Source of the DNA: a virus
DNA length: 32,301 bases
Virus record (IMG/VR): IMGVR_UViG_3300028024_000191
Span: 1-32,301 of that record
Direction: 5' to 3' (one strand)
Shown here: positions 12,783 through 21,172 of the stretch, one piece after another
Numbering within the stretch: the first letter of the stretch is position 1
How the letters are laid out: each line of letters opens with the position of its first letter
Notes under the pieces: model-generated
Databases searched by the model: none
What the model was told of the DNA's origin: nothing
The model's input: the letters and a program-made list of their open reading frames with translations, nothing else
Position numbers and translations under genes: made by a program

Positions 12783-15245
12783 TCATCGCGTGATCTCGTC
12801 CAGTGAGTTCCCGATGAACCGGCGAAGCTGGCCACCGATACGCTGTTGATGAGCTTGGCGAAGTGCGTTCGTGTGGGCCTGCCGGTACCCGCGATGATCA
12901 AGCATATCCGCCACACTGTTTACAACTAGGCTGCGCCAAATCGCAGCGGTAAACAGGAGGTTCTGTCCAGGCACGTCCCGGAGCAATTCGTTCGAAAGTT
13001 TACGCAAGTTCTTGTCGCGGGTCTTGGTGTTCCCCTGTAGCTCGCCGATCAAGGCGCCAGCACTGCCGCTCATCAGATTGACGATTGAACCCGCGAGCGG
13101 TCCAAAAAAGTCAGTGCTCGATTGCTGCCGCTGTTGCTTCGCTCCAAGGATTTGGCCCAGGACATCAGAGCCGAACCGCTGCATCATGAGCTGAAGCGGC
13201 AAGCCTCCGGGAATTTGCGCGATTGCCTTGGTGATGAATTCGGGATCATCCCACTTGTACAGGGCGTTTCCCTTCGCGGCCTCTCTGGCTTGCATCCCAA
13301 TCATATTAACCGCAGTGGCCACAACCGCGAGTGCGGCAAGGCCGGTGAGCTTCGATGTTGCTGAGATGCTCGGATTCATAATCGTTGCGTAAACAGTGCG
13401 ACGATGAGCAGCCACGGCAAAGCTTGAAAACTGCGTGAGTGTCTTTGCGAGTTCCGCACGAACTGAGCCGGGTTGACCACCCAGGGACAACAGCTCCTTA
13501 TCCGCGAGCCCAGGTGTGAGAACTCCCCGTTCTACAGCGTCTTGATAAAAAGCCACGAGGCGTTGTTTCAGGCTCAGGCCCTGGGTGTTTTCGTCCGGGA
13601 GCTTGAACAGGTTTAGCTCACCATCCTCCAGGTGCGTCTTGCCGAGCTTTGCCCAATCGGATTCCCCAATGTTGAAGCGTCCAAGCTGGTACTGGAGTTC
13701 CCTGGGTAGGTCTGCGAACTTCGCCCCGTCTTGGATGAACCCACCCAAGTGGGCATCCATGATGCGGGTGGCCCCGCTCTTCATGATCCCGGACCACAAC
13801 TCTAGACCCCGGAAACGCATGATCAGATCTGTCATCTTCGCCACGTTACTGCTAAGCCTGTCCGTGGCGTCACTGCCTATCCCAAAGCGGTTCGCCACGT
13901 GAGCGTTAAGCCCCTCGCTCCACGCCCCTAGGTATCGCGCGTAATCGCGATTGCCCTTTCCCGCACTGCTCAGAATCTTTCCGATGCTCTCAAATACCCC
14001 GGCTCCGTAGAACTGTTTCATCGCATGCACCAAGACCGGGGCGTCTGTGAATCCGCTGAGCACGGCCATTCCAAGCTTTGACGCGGTGGTCACGTTGCGA
14101 GCGATACCCAGATAGCGAGAGAGCTTCTGATGTTCAGGAACCCATGTGTTCGTCATCTGCTTGAAGTGTGAACCCGCACGCTCTAGCGCCTGATCAGAAG
14201 CACCTTGCCGCTTCGCGTAGGCTTGGAGCTTCGTAAAACCTTGTCTGAAGTCAGGACCGAACAAGCGAATCGCTGCTTCTCGCTGTGCAAGCGATTCTAT
14301 CCGCGATCTCATCGTGTCAAAGAAATTGCCGGTTCCGAACTGGTCATTCACGGATTTCCAAGCCGCTCCCCGCGCGTAGTTCAGGGCCGGAGCTGTATCC
14401 GTGCCGAGTTTCTCACCAAGGATATCAGGATCAAGCACGCCCTTGTTCTGTATGACTGTGTCATAGATCGCAGCGGCCAAGGCTTGGCGGTGTGCAAGAT
14501 CGCCATGTGTCGCCGGATCGAGAGCCCGGCTCATCGCTTTCAGGAACTCTTCGCGCTTTCCCTGTAAGAGATTGTAGTCAAGACGCGTGGGCAAACCTGC
14601 GCTTGCCCAGGACTGGCGATCACCCAATGAATTGAGCTTGGCGAGTTGCTCCTGTTTCACCCGATAGAGGATGCGGGCCACATCCGCCGCAAGGGATTTC
14701 TGCACTGGCTGCTTCAGGTGGATTTGCTGATATGCCGCAACGGTTGCATCCCTTAGCCGTGGATCACGTGCAAGGCGGTTGCTATTTCCAAGCAACGCGT
14801 CAAGCTGCTTCGCCACACGTTCACCCGCGTATCCCGCATAGATCGCCTTGGTGGTGGCTTCGAGATTGCGACCTGTGCCCAATGCGTGCTGAAACACCAT
14901 CCCGTCCAGGGCTTTCCCCGCGTTCGTGCCCTGTGCCACCGCCTGATCAATCGCCTTCATATTTTCAACGTGTTTGGCTTCATTGGCGATCTTGCGAGCC
15001 GCACCACGTGCAAAGGCCTTGGTGTCACGCGCAACGACTTGGTCAAGGAGCTGCTCAATCACCTGGGACACCTCTGATCCACTCTTCGCGTTGCGAAGCT
15101 GTGCCAGGATTTGACGCGAATCAGTGCCATTGCGATCAAGCGCGTTGCTCAGATCTTTGTACAGGCCCTGAACCTTTGCCCATTCGGCAGCATCAACCGC
15201 AGCACCCAGTGTATTCTCAAATGTGATTTTGCATCCTTCGCTCAT
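12783..15245 (-). CDS. Internal virion / DNA-ejection protein (gp16-like, C-terminal part)
   Basis: 820 aa, largely helical (QVIEQLLDQVVARDTKAFARGAARKIANEAKHVEN and many similar stretches), with hydrophobic segments such as ITASKLGMAVLSGF-like (~400) and LTGLAALAVVATAVNMIGM (~645). In podoviruses of this order the large proteins behind gp15 form the inner core and the conduit that carries DNA through the cell envelope. It starts one base after the stop of the 599-aa gene, so both are translated together and may be two parts of the single large gp16 of T7. No catalytic motif seen. Last large gene before the odd 12 kb region. Confidence 0.7.
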   Translation of the reverse strand: MSEGCKITFENTLGAAVDAAEWAKVQGLYKDLSNALDRNGTDSRQILAQLRNAKSGSEVSQVIEQLLDQVVARDTKAFARGAARKIANEAKHVENMKAIDQAVAQGTNAGKALDGMVFQHALGTGRNLEATTKAIYAGYAGERVAKQLDALLGNSNRLARDPRLRDATVAAYQQIHLKQPVQKSLAADVARILYRVKQEQLAKLNSLGDRQSWASAGLPTRLDYNLLQGKREEFLKAMSRALDPATHGDLAHRQALAAAIYDTVIQNKGVLDPDILGEKLGTDTAPALNYARGAAWKSVNDQFGTGNFFDTMRSRIESLAQREAAIRLFGPDFRQGFTKLQAYAKRQGASDQALERAGSHFKQMTNTWVPEHQKLSRYLGIARNVTTASKLGMAVLSGFTDAPVLVHAMKQFYGAGVFESIGKILSSAGKGNRDYARYLGAWSEGLNAHVANRFGIGSDATDRLSSNVAKMTDLIMRFRGLELWSGIMKSGATRIMDAHLGGFIQDGAKFADLPRELQYQLGRFNIGESDWAKLGKTHLEDGELNLFKLPDENTQGLSLKQRLVAFYQDAVERGVLTPGLADKELLSLGGQPGSVRAELAKTLTQFSSFAVAAHRRTVYATIMNPSISATSKLTGLAALAVVATAVNMIGMQAREAAKGNALYKWDDPEFITKAIAQIPGGLPLQLMMQRFGSDVLGQILGAKQQRQQSSTDFFGPLAGSIVNLMSGSAGALIGELQGNTKTRDKNLRKLSNELLRDVPGQNLLFTAAIWRSLVVNSVADMLDHRGYRQAHTNALRQAHQQRIGGQLRRFIGNSLDEITR

Positions 15246-15246
15246 C

Positions 15247-17046
15247 TTATTCCGCCTCTAGCAAGCACAGGATTGAATCAATCAAGGCTTGTTTCTTGTT
15301 TGCCAGTGTCTGCGCTTCTCTCAGTATGTTCTGCACCTCAGGGCTTTGCTGTGCGAGTTCGTCTAGTCCAAGGATTTCCCGGAACCTTTGAAGATCATTC
15401 TTCAAGCTCTCCGGGGTGACCTCGTGTAATCCTTCTTGAATGTCCGCGATATCGTCTGTTCTCGTGTACCCATCTAGGGCATCACTTGCCTTGATCCTCG
15501 CGGCTATCTCGTCCGCGTTCAAATCGATCCCCTCAGGTACTTGATACTGTTCGGGATAGCTCTTGTACGTGAACGTGGGACGCTCCTGCGTTCCCTCATG
15601 CATGTAGGACCACAGCAAATCGCCGATCTCACGCTTGCTCGCATCCGGAGCAAAATCAATGCCGCGATCCCTCGCCAGATAGCGAAGCATCGGGGTCTGT
15701 GCGATCCAATCCACCGTATAGTTCCATTGATCGTGAGTGAGCTGCCGGAGCTTTTGCAAGAATGGCTCAGCTCGAATATTGCCGGTACGGAACCGCTTCA
15801 CATCCGCTTCCATGATGGTCCGGCCTCGCAGAGACTTTTGATAGAACTCGCGAAGCGGGACCTCTTTGATCTCACCCGCGTGGCCTGGACTCGTGCGGGC
15901 CTGCAATACCCCTGGAGGTGTCGCCGCCTCTGGCATACGGGGGCCTTCCGCCCGGCTATCCGCCTGAGCTTTCAGGGCCTGCTCAACGATGGCTTGTCTG
16001 ATCCCCACGGAGCCCGCACTGTCCGGGGATGCAGCGGGAAGCTTCACCCCCGTGGGTGCCTCCGCCTGATACTGTACCCCTTTGATCTCCTCTTGAAGCT
16101 TCGCGCCGAGTGCCATGTTTGCCTCGCTCACCTGAACCTCAGGCTTTGCAAAGTTTGTGTCCCGGAGAATCTCACCCGTTTCCGGATCGATCACCACGCG
16201 GTTACCTGCCCGGTCCGTTATGACCTGTGAGGGTCTCGGGCTCTCGGGATTGACGAACTGATTACGGAACTGCTCATCCGTGAGTACCTTGGGTGCCTTC
16301 CCGCCTTGGTCCTCTATCTGTGGAAGTGGCTGAGCCGGATTGTCCGGTGGCGGTGTGTACGGCTCGGGGTTGCTCGGGATCACATTCCCCTCGTGGTCCA
16401 CGTCCAGGCCGATATCAAGGCCGCGTGCTCTTTCCCCAAGGCGTCCCAGCCCGTGGCCTGCGGCTCCCAGGAGCCCGCCAATAGTCGCCTGAAGAGCGAA
16501 TGACCTAGCGATCTCCCGCCCCGTCTGTGGCATGCCCTGAGCCCGATCTAGAGCCGCTCCGCCTATGATGTTAGGCGCGGTGATCACTGAGTTAGCGACG
16601 ACACCGCGAAGGATCGCTCGTCCCAATGACGTGGCCTCTGCCGCTTCTCCTACCCCGATGAGGTTGAGCGGATCAGGAAGTCCACCCACGACGTTTCCGC
16701 CTAGGTACGCGAGGTACCCTCCGGTGGTCCGGGATGCGAGAAGTTGATTTTCCATTGAGCGATCACGACGGGCGGCAAGCGTAGATAACAGCGCCTCCTC
16801 AGTCATGCCGGGCTGATATGAGAGCCCCATATCCCCGTAACCCGCCTCGTTGAACTGATCTTGCGTGAGTGCGGTTCCCAGCTTGGTCCCGAGATACGGA
16901 GAGGAGCGGTTGAACAGCCCGATTGAAGTATTCTCCAGGCCCCGCTCCACACCTTGCGAGAACATCTCTGTGAGTGTGGGAGCTGGACCATAGCCCGAAT
17001 CCGGCAAGGCAACGGTATTTGGAATGAACGGGAGAAAGTCCGCCAT
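15247..17046 (-). CDS. Internal virion protein (gp16-like, N-terminal part)
   Basis: 599 aa. N-terminal region (~110-180) has the GGNVVGGLPDPLNLIGVGEAA motif and Ala/Gly-rich amphipathic helices that are typical near the start of large podovirus ejection proteins. A Pro-rich linker (SNPEPYTPPPDNPAQPLPQ, ~235-253) and a charged middle follow; the C-terminal third is helical and hydrophilic. Its ATG overlaps the stop of the previous gene (TAATG). Function in the ejection core is inferred from position and composition. Confidence 0.7.
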   Translation of the reverse strand: MADFLPFIPNTVALPDSGYGPAPTLTEMFSQGVERGLENTSIGLFNRSSPYLGTKLGTALTQDQFNEAGYGDMGLSYQPGMTEEALLSTLAARRDRSMENQLLASRTTGGYLAYLGGNVVGGLPDPLNLIGVGEAAEATSLGRAILRGVVANSVITAPNIIGGAALDRAQGMPQTGREIARSFALQATIGGLLGAAGHGLGRLGERARGLDIGLDVDHEGNVIPSNPEPYTPPPDNPAQPLPQIEDQGGKAPKVLTDEQFRNQFVNPESPRPSQVITDRAGNRVVIDPETGEILRDTNFAKPEVQVSEANMALGAKLQEEIKGVQYQAEAPTGVKLPAASPDSAGSVGIRQAIVEQALKAQADSRAEGPRMPEAATPPGVLQARTSPGHAGEIKEVPLREFYQKSLRGRTIMEADVKRFRTGNIRAEPFLQKLRQLTHDQWNYTVDWIAQTPMLRYLARDRGIDFAPDASKREIGDLLWSYMHEGTQERPTFTYKSYPEQYQVPEGIDLNADEIAARIKASDALDGYTRTDDIADIQEGLHEVTPESLKNDLQRFREILGLDELAQQSPEVQNILREAQTLANKKQALIDSILCLLEAE

Positions 17047-20000
17047 TAGTTAGCGTCTCCGAAATCGATAGAACGCCCGATGGCGTAGTAACTCCGCGCC
17101 GTGGTGCCGTTCCCGTCTTCGCCGTCTATGCCGTTGTGCAAGTCGATTGCTCCGCCCACACCAAGCAAGTGGGACGCCGCGAGTAGTCCAGCAACGTCCT
17201 TGGCTGGCGTACCGGAAGTGATCAGGCCTTTGCTCTTCAAGTTCAGATAATTTCGATAGGTGAAGTCCCTGAACACACGATCCTGAAGCGCTTTATCCCT
17301 CAAGAATCCTGCTTTGCCTCCTGGGATGGTCCAGGAGTTCGGATCATCGAAAATCTGTTTCTGCGTGCGGTTCCCCTTCAAGGCCTCCTGATTGATCAGG
17401 CCCGCGTCCGCCAGTGCCTGCGCTCCCATTTGATAGCGTCCCAGGTAACCCCCGGCATTCTGAGCTGAGTAGTTGTCGCCCCGCTCACGCTTGGCGATTG
17501 CATCCGCGTATTTCTGGAATTGCGGAACCGGCTGCGTCCCCACGAGAGCTTCTGAGAAGCTCGTGTAATTCTTGCTCGGATAACCCACGGCGGATTTTAC
17601 CGCGTCCACACCTACGGTGCGGGTAAGACGCTCAAGTGTCTGGAGCGGAGTTTCCTGAACACCCGCAACTGTCTGTCCTCGCTGTGTCGGATCAGCGAAG
17701 GCCTGAGCCACAGCTTGCCTTGCCGCTGGGGCCTGCAATGGCGCGAACTCCTTAACGCCACTCTTCGCCAAAGCCTGAAGGGACCAATCCGGAACCTGTC
17801 CGCCACGAATAACGGCGCTCACACCGTTGAGAACCGCTTGGTCCCCCTGATCGGTGGTGAGACGCGAGGCGACTGGATCAGGGACAAGGCCCTGTCTGTC
17901 TGCGACTTGCCGGGCTCGCTTCGCCGTGATCAATGGGTTCTCGGTCGCGGGAACCGTCTTAAAGCCAGCGCCCTTGCCTCCGGTTACCGCAATGGTCTTT
18001 GTTGTTTGTTCCGGGCTCACGTCTACGGGATTGCCGAATGTTTTGGACCGGGCGGAATCGCTGCGGTCCTGTTCCAACGGAGCCACTTGAACCGAACCAT
18101 CCCAAGGCCCCGGCTGTGCATGGTTCGCGGTGTTCGCCCGGTAGTTCACGGAGTTGCCACGAATGGTCCCGTCACGCTCCACGATCAAGAGCTGTTTCCC
18201 CTGTGGGGTTTGTTGGTAGTAGGCCTGTCCCGAATTCCTATCGATCAACGCAAAGCCACCATCTTGGGGGATGATGCGGGTGGAATTCGGATCAGCGAGA
18301 GCCGCTCCCATTTGCGCATTTGTGTAAGTGTTATCCGGTCCTAACGTGATGTTGTTCCCCAGCGGGCTCGCGGCGATCCGATCAAGTGTCTTGTTTACGG
18401 CCTTCGCGTCCACGTCTTGAGGAACCAGCAAATTCTCCCCGTTAAGCCGGACCTGTTTCATTCCGGAGGTCAACACACTCAGAGTTTTCCGCGTGGCTGC
18501 GTTGTCGTTGAGACCCTGTCCCAAATACATGCGGTACACGTTCGCGAAGTTCGCTCTCATCTGTCCAGCTTGCTGCGGTGAGGTGAATACTGTCTTATCT
18601 GGGAAAGCCGCATCAAACGCGGTGTTTACGTCTTCCTCTTTCGCGTAGGTCTCCAAATTCTTGGCGTTGTGCTCGGCAAGCAAGACTGTAGCAGCGGCGT
18701 CAGCTTGCTTTTGATTGACCATCTCCGCAGCCATGCGCTGTCCCGGAGTTAGCTTAAACGCGTCCGCGATCCTCGCGAAGTTCCGGGGATATCGATTATA
18801 GACATCCGCCAGTACATTGGCCTGAGTGGCCGCATCGGGTGCGCCGTCCAGCGTGTTCTTGTACCGATCAAGCATTGCCTGCGGCAGAACCAAAGCATTA
18901 GCGTTGCCGGTCTTACTCACGATATCGGCACGAGCTGCATTCAACCCCTGATCCGTACTCAAGTCGTAACGCTGATACGTGCTCGGGGCATACGCTTGCG
19001 TTGCGGCCCATGGATCTGTCTGAAACGCTTGTATCTTTGCGGCCTGCGCCTGGGCGAGAATTTGCGAGGTCCGCAGGAGGTTCGCTTTCTCCACGGGATC
19101 AGAACCCGTGTAATTTTGATATGCCTGCTGAGCCCGGTTCACCATGGCCTGTCCCTGGCTGAGGCTTCCAGTCTTCAGCACCTTGACCAGTGCGCCATTA
19201 GCCTGCGCCTGTCCTAGCTGAGTGGTGTTCGCTTGGATTTGCTGATCCGTATATCCGAACTTACGCATGGTCGCTTGAATCGTCGCGATATCCACCGGGA
19301 TACTCTCGCCGTTCCGAGCAAGCTTCAAATAAGCGTCCAGAGTGGTCTCATATGCGGCGCGATCACTCGCGGAGGCCTCGCGGTTCAGGTTGATCTGGGA
19401 GTGAACCTCTGCGGCGATTTGCTGACGCTGATCAAGACCGAACTGCTTCATAGGTCCATTCGGGTCTAGAATCTCCTGCGTGATCTTAGAGGGGTCCGCA
19501 CCCTGATTGACCTGAAACAGGTAGTTGGATTCCGCCGTTCTCTTGAGCAAGTCTTTCTGTAATGCGTTTGCCTCTTCCGGCGAATAAATCCCGATCTTTG
19601 CAGCGGAGGCAATCTGCGCTTGTGCCTGCGTGATCTGCACTTGGCTATCCGTGGTTAGGCCTTTCTGCAAAATCCGATCCACGAGGCCGTTCACATTGGT
19701 CTGTAGGTTCGTATTGACATCAACGATGTTCTGAGCCTTCTGCCTCTCGAATAGGCGATTGCTGATATCGTTCTGCACACTCGTGACGCCAGAGTTCCAC
19801 ATCTCTTGGAGCTGCGGTTGAACCTTCGCGTTCACGCCTGTGAAGAACTGCTTTTGCACATCTGGCAACGCCTTGTTGAACCCTTCGGGATCATACTGGT
19901 ATTGCTGATTAAGCCGGTTCAGTGTGGTTCTGAGCTGAGCTTCCTTATTCATTCCGTATGCCAGATCAGCACCCGCATTATATCCGGCATCACTCGAAGC

Positions 20001-20225
20001 GTTCCAAAACCGGATCGGCTTATTCATGAGCGTGCCGTCTTTCCGAGCTTGCTGATCCTGATAGCCCTGGACCTTGGACTGTTCGAAGGCTTCTCTCTGG
20101 CCTTGCTGGATCATCTCGCTTCCTGCCTGAGCAAGTCCGGACCAGTCCACGGGCTGAACTCCCTGGGCTTGCTGCGGCGGTGTGGTGTTGAAAAGTGATC
20201 CTTGATAGGTGGGTACGGTTACCAT
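17046..20225 (-). CDS. Internal virion protein with C-terminal peptidoglycan hydrolase-like domain
   Basis: 1059 aa. Residues 1-~700 are Gln/Asn/Ala-rich helices as in the gp15-type core proteins. Residues ~900-1059 form a lysozyme/transglycosylase-like domain: KRERGDNYSAQNAGGYLGRYQMGAQAL, with E914 as the likely catalytic acid and GYLGRYQMG (926-934) as the family signature. In T7 the transglycosylase sits at the N-terminus of gp16; here it is at the C-terminus of the gp15-position protein. It should open the cell wall during infection. GAGATTG is a weak ribosome site. Confidence 0.8.
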   Translation of the reverse strand: MVTVPTYQGSLFNTTPPQQAQGVQPVDWSGLAQAGSEMIQQGQREAFEQSKVQGYQDQQARKDGTLMNKPIRFWNASSDAGYNAGADLAYGMNKEAQLRTTLNRLNQQYQYDPEGFNKALPDVQKQFFTGVNAKVQPQLQEMWNSGVTSVQNDISNRLFERQKAQNIVDVNTNLQTNVNGLVDRILQKGLTTDSQVQITQAQAQIASAAKIGIYSPEEANALQKDLLKRTAESNYLFQVNQGADPSKITQEILDPNGPMKQFGLDQRQQIAAEVHSQINLNREASASDRAAYETTLDAYLKLARNGESIPVDIATIQATMRKFGYTDQQIQANTTQLGQAQANGALVKVLKTGSLSQGQAMVNRAQQAYQNYTGSDPVEKANLLRTSQILAQAQAAKIQAFQTDPWAATQAYAPSTYQRYDLSTDQGLNAARADIVSKTGNANALVLPQAMLDRYKNTLDGAPDAATQANVLADVYNRYPRNFARIADAFKLTPGQRMAAEMVNQKQADAAATVLLAEHNAKNLETYAKEEDVNTAFDAAFPDKTVFTSPQQAGQMRANFANVYRMYLGQGLNDNAATRKTLSVLTSGMKQVRLNGENLLVPQDVDAKAVNKTLDRIAASPLGNNITLGPDNTYTNAQMGAALADPNSTRIIPQDGGFALIDRNSGQAYYQQTPQGKQLLIVERDGTIRGNSVNYRANTANHAQPGPWDGSVQVAPLEQDRSDSARSKTFGNPVDVSPEQTTKTIAVTGGKGAGFKTVPATENPLITAKRARQVADRQGLVPDPVASRLTTDQGDQAVLNGVSAVIRGGQVPDWSLQALAKSGVKEFAPLQAPAARQAVAQAFADPTQRGQTVAGVQETPLQTLERLTRTVGVDAVKSAVGYPSKNYTSFSEALVGTQPVPQFQKYADAIAKRERGDNYSAQNAGGYLGRYQMGAQALADAGLINQEALKGNRTQKQIFDDPNSWTIPGGKAGFLRDKALQDRVFRDFTYRNYLNLKSKGLITSGTPAKDVAGLLAASHLLGVGGAIDLHNGIDGEDGNGTTARSYYAIGRSIDFGDAN

Positions 20226-20238
20226 AATTCAATCTCGA

Positions 20239-20730
20239 TTAGTTCGGGGTTCCAGAGCCTGCGGCGGTTGTGGCCGTGCCAGCGGAAGCGCCTGCGGCTC
20301 CTACTGAGCCCGCACCAAACATGTTTGAGGCCTTTCCTGCCGTGCTCAGCACATTTGAGAACGCAGAGTTCCACGCTGAAGTCACAGCGTTTGCTCCGCT
20401 CGTCTCCAGCGATGATGCTTGGTTTGCGCTTTGTAGGTCCGCCGCGTATTGGTCGCGGCCTGATTGCTGCGCTGAATAAGCGGCTGTGTCAGTGGGTGTG
20501 CCTAGGACCGAGTCCAAGCCTGCCGCCCCGTATAGATTCCTTTGCTGCTCCTCCAGGGCCACGAGCTGGCGCTTGCGGTCCGCGTCCTGCACTACCTGTG
20601 CCGCTTCAACGTATTTCGCCTGCTTATTCGCGGCTGATTGCTGCGCATTCCCTGCCTGAATACCCTGAACACCACTAGCCACAGCGGCAGCGGCCATCAA
20701 CGCGACACTCACAGCGACAAATCCACACAT
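20239..20730 (-). CDS. Internal virion protein (gp14-like)
   Basis: 163 aa. Begins MCGFVAVSVALMAAAAVASG: a short hydrophobic segment after MCGF, then long Gln/Ala-rich helices (AGNAQQSAANKQAKYVEAAQVVQDADRKRQL) and a low-complexity Ala/Gly/Ser/Thr tail. Size, composition and position between gp13-like and gp15-like genes fit the T7 gp14 group, which forms the outer-membrane part of the ejection channel. GAGGG precedes the start, within five bases of the previous stop. Confidence 0.75.
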   Translation of the reverse strand: MCGFVAVSVALMAAAAVASGVQGIQAGNAQQSAANKQAKYVEAAQVVQDADRKRQLVALEEQQRNLYGAAGLDSVLGTPTDTAAYSAQQSGRDQYAADLQSANQASSLETSGANAVTSAWNSAFSNVLSTAGKASNMFGAGSVGAAGASAGTATTAAGSGTPN

Positions 20731-20734
20731 TCAC

Positions 20735-21172
20735 TTAACCCTCATAGCGAAGCCACCTGAGCCCGCTGTATTCAAAGCCCGCCTCACGGAACCCTAGGTT
20801 CTTGTGCCAGTTGAAGCGCCTCTTGTTTTCCATATGAACCGCCACGATCACGTCAAATCCTGGGTACTCTTGAGCCAGTAGACGAGTGAAGGCCCTTGCG
20901 TACTTACCCATGAGGCTCGCGTTCTCGTCTGTGAGACGGGTTCCAAATCCCCACACGTTCACAGCGCAACCCCGAACCCAATGACCAAAGCAAAACGCCG
21001 GAGTCCCATTGACGCTTGAGCACATGGCGTGCGCCTCCGGGTGGAAAAACTGATCAATCGACGCAAACGGCAATGCCAGCATTTCCTTCTTGTCGTCGTC
21101 ACGCATCCTTGCCCAGACGTAGCGAAGCTGCCTCTTCCGGGCTTTCTCCACCTTGATATTCACCGGCCTCAT
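20735..21172 (-). CDS. T7 gp13-like GNAT-fold virion assembly protein
   Basis: 145 aa. Short strands and helices of an acetyltransferase-like fold: TPAFCFGHWVRGCAVNVWGFGT, then ARAFTRLLAQEYPGFDVIVAVHMENKRRFNWHKNLGFREAGFEY, where the last stretch is the usual GNAT beta4-alpha4 region. Same place as T7 gp13, between tubular B and gp14. Known relatives are virion-assembly factors rather than proven enzymes. Its start overlaps the tubular B stop (ATGA). Confidence 0.75.
   Translation of the reverse strand: MRPVNIKVEKARKRQLRYVWARMRDDDKKEMLALPFASIDQFFHPEAHAMCSSVNGTPAFCFGHWVRGCAVNVWGFGTRLTDENASLMGKYARAFTRLLAQEYPGFDVIVAVHMENKRRFNWHKNLGFREAGFEYSGLRWLRYEG

Noticed and set aside
14732-16230. Long plus-strand open frames (14732-15226 and 15541-16230) inside the ejection-protein genes
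   Set aside because: Arg/Cys/His/Pro-rich shadow translations without ribosome sites, opposite to genes with clear phage-family patterns.
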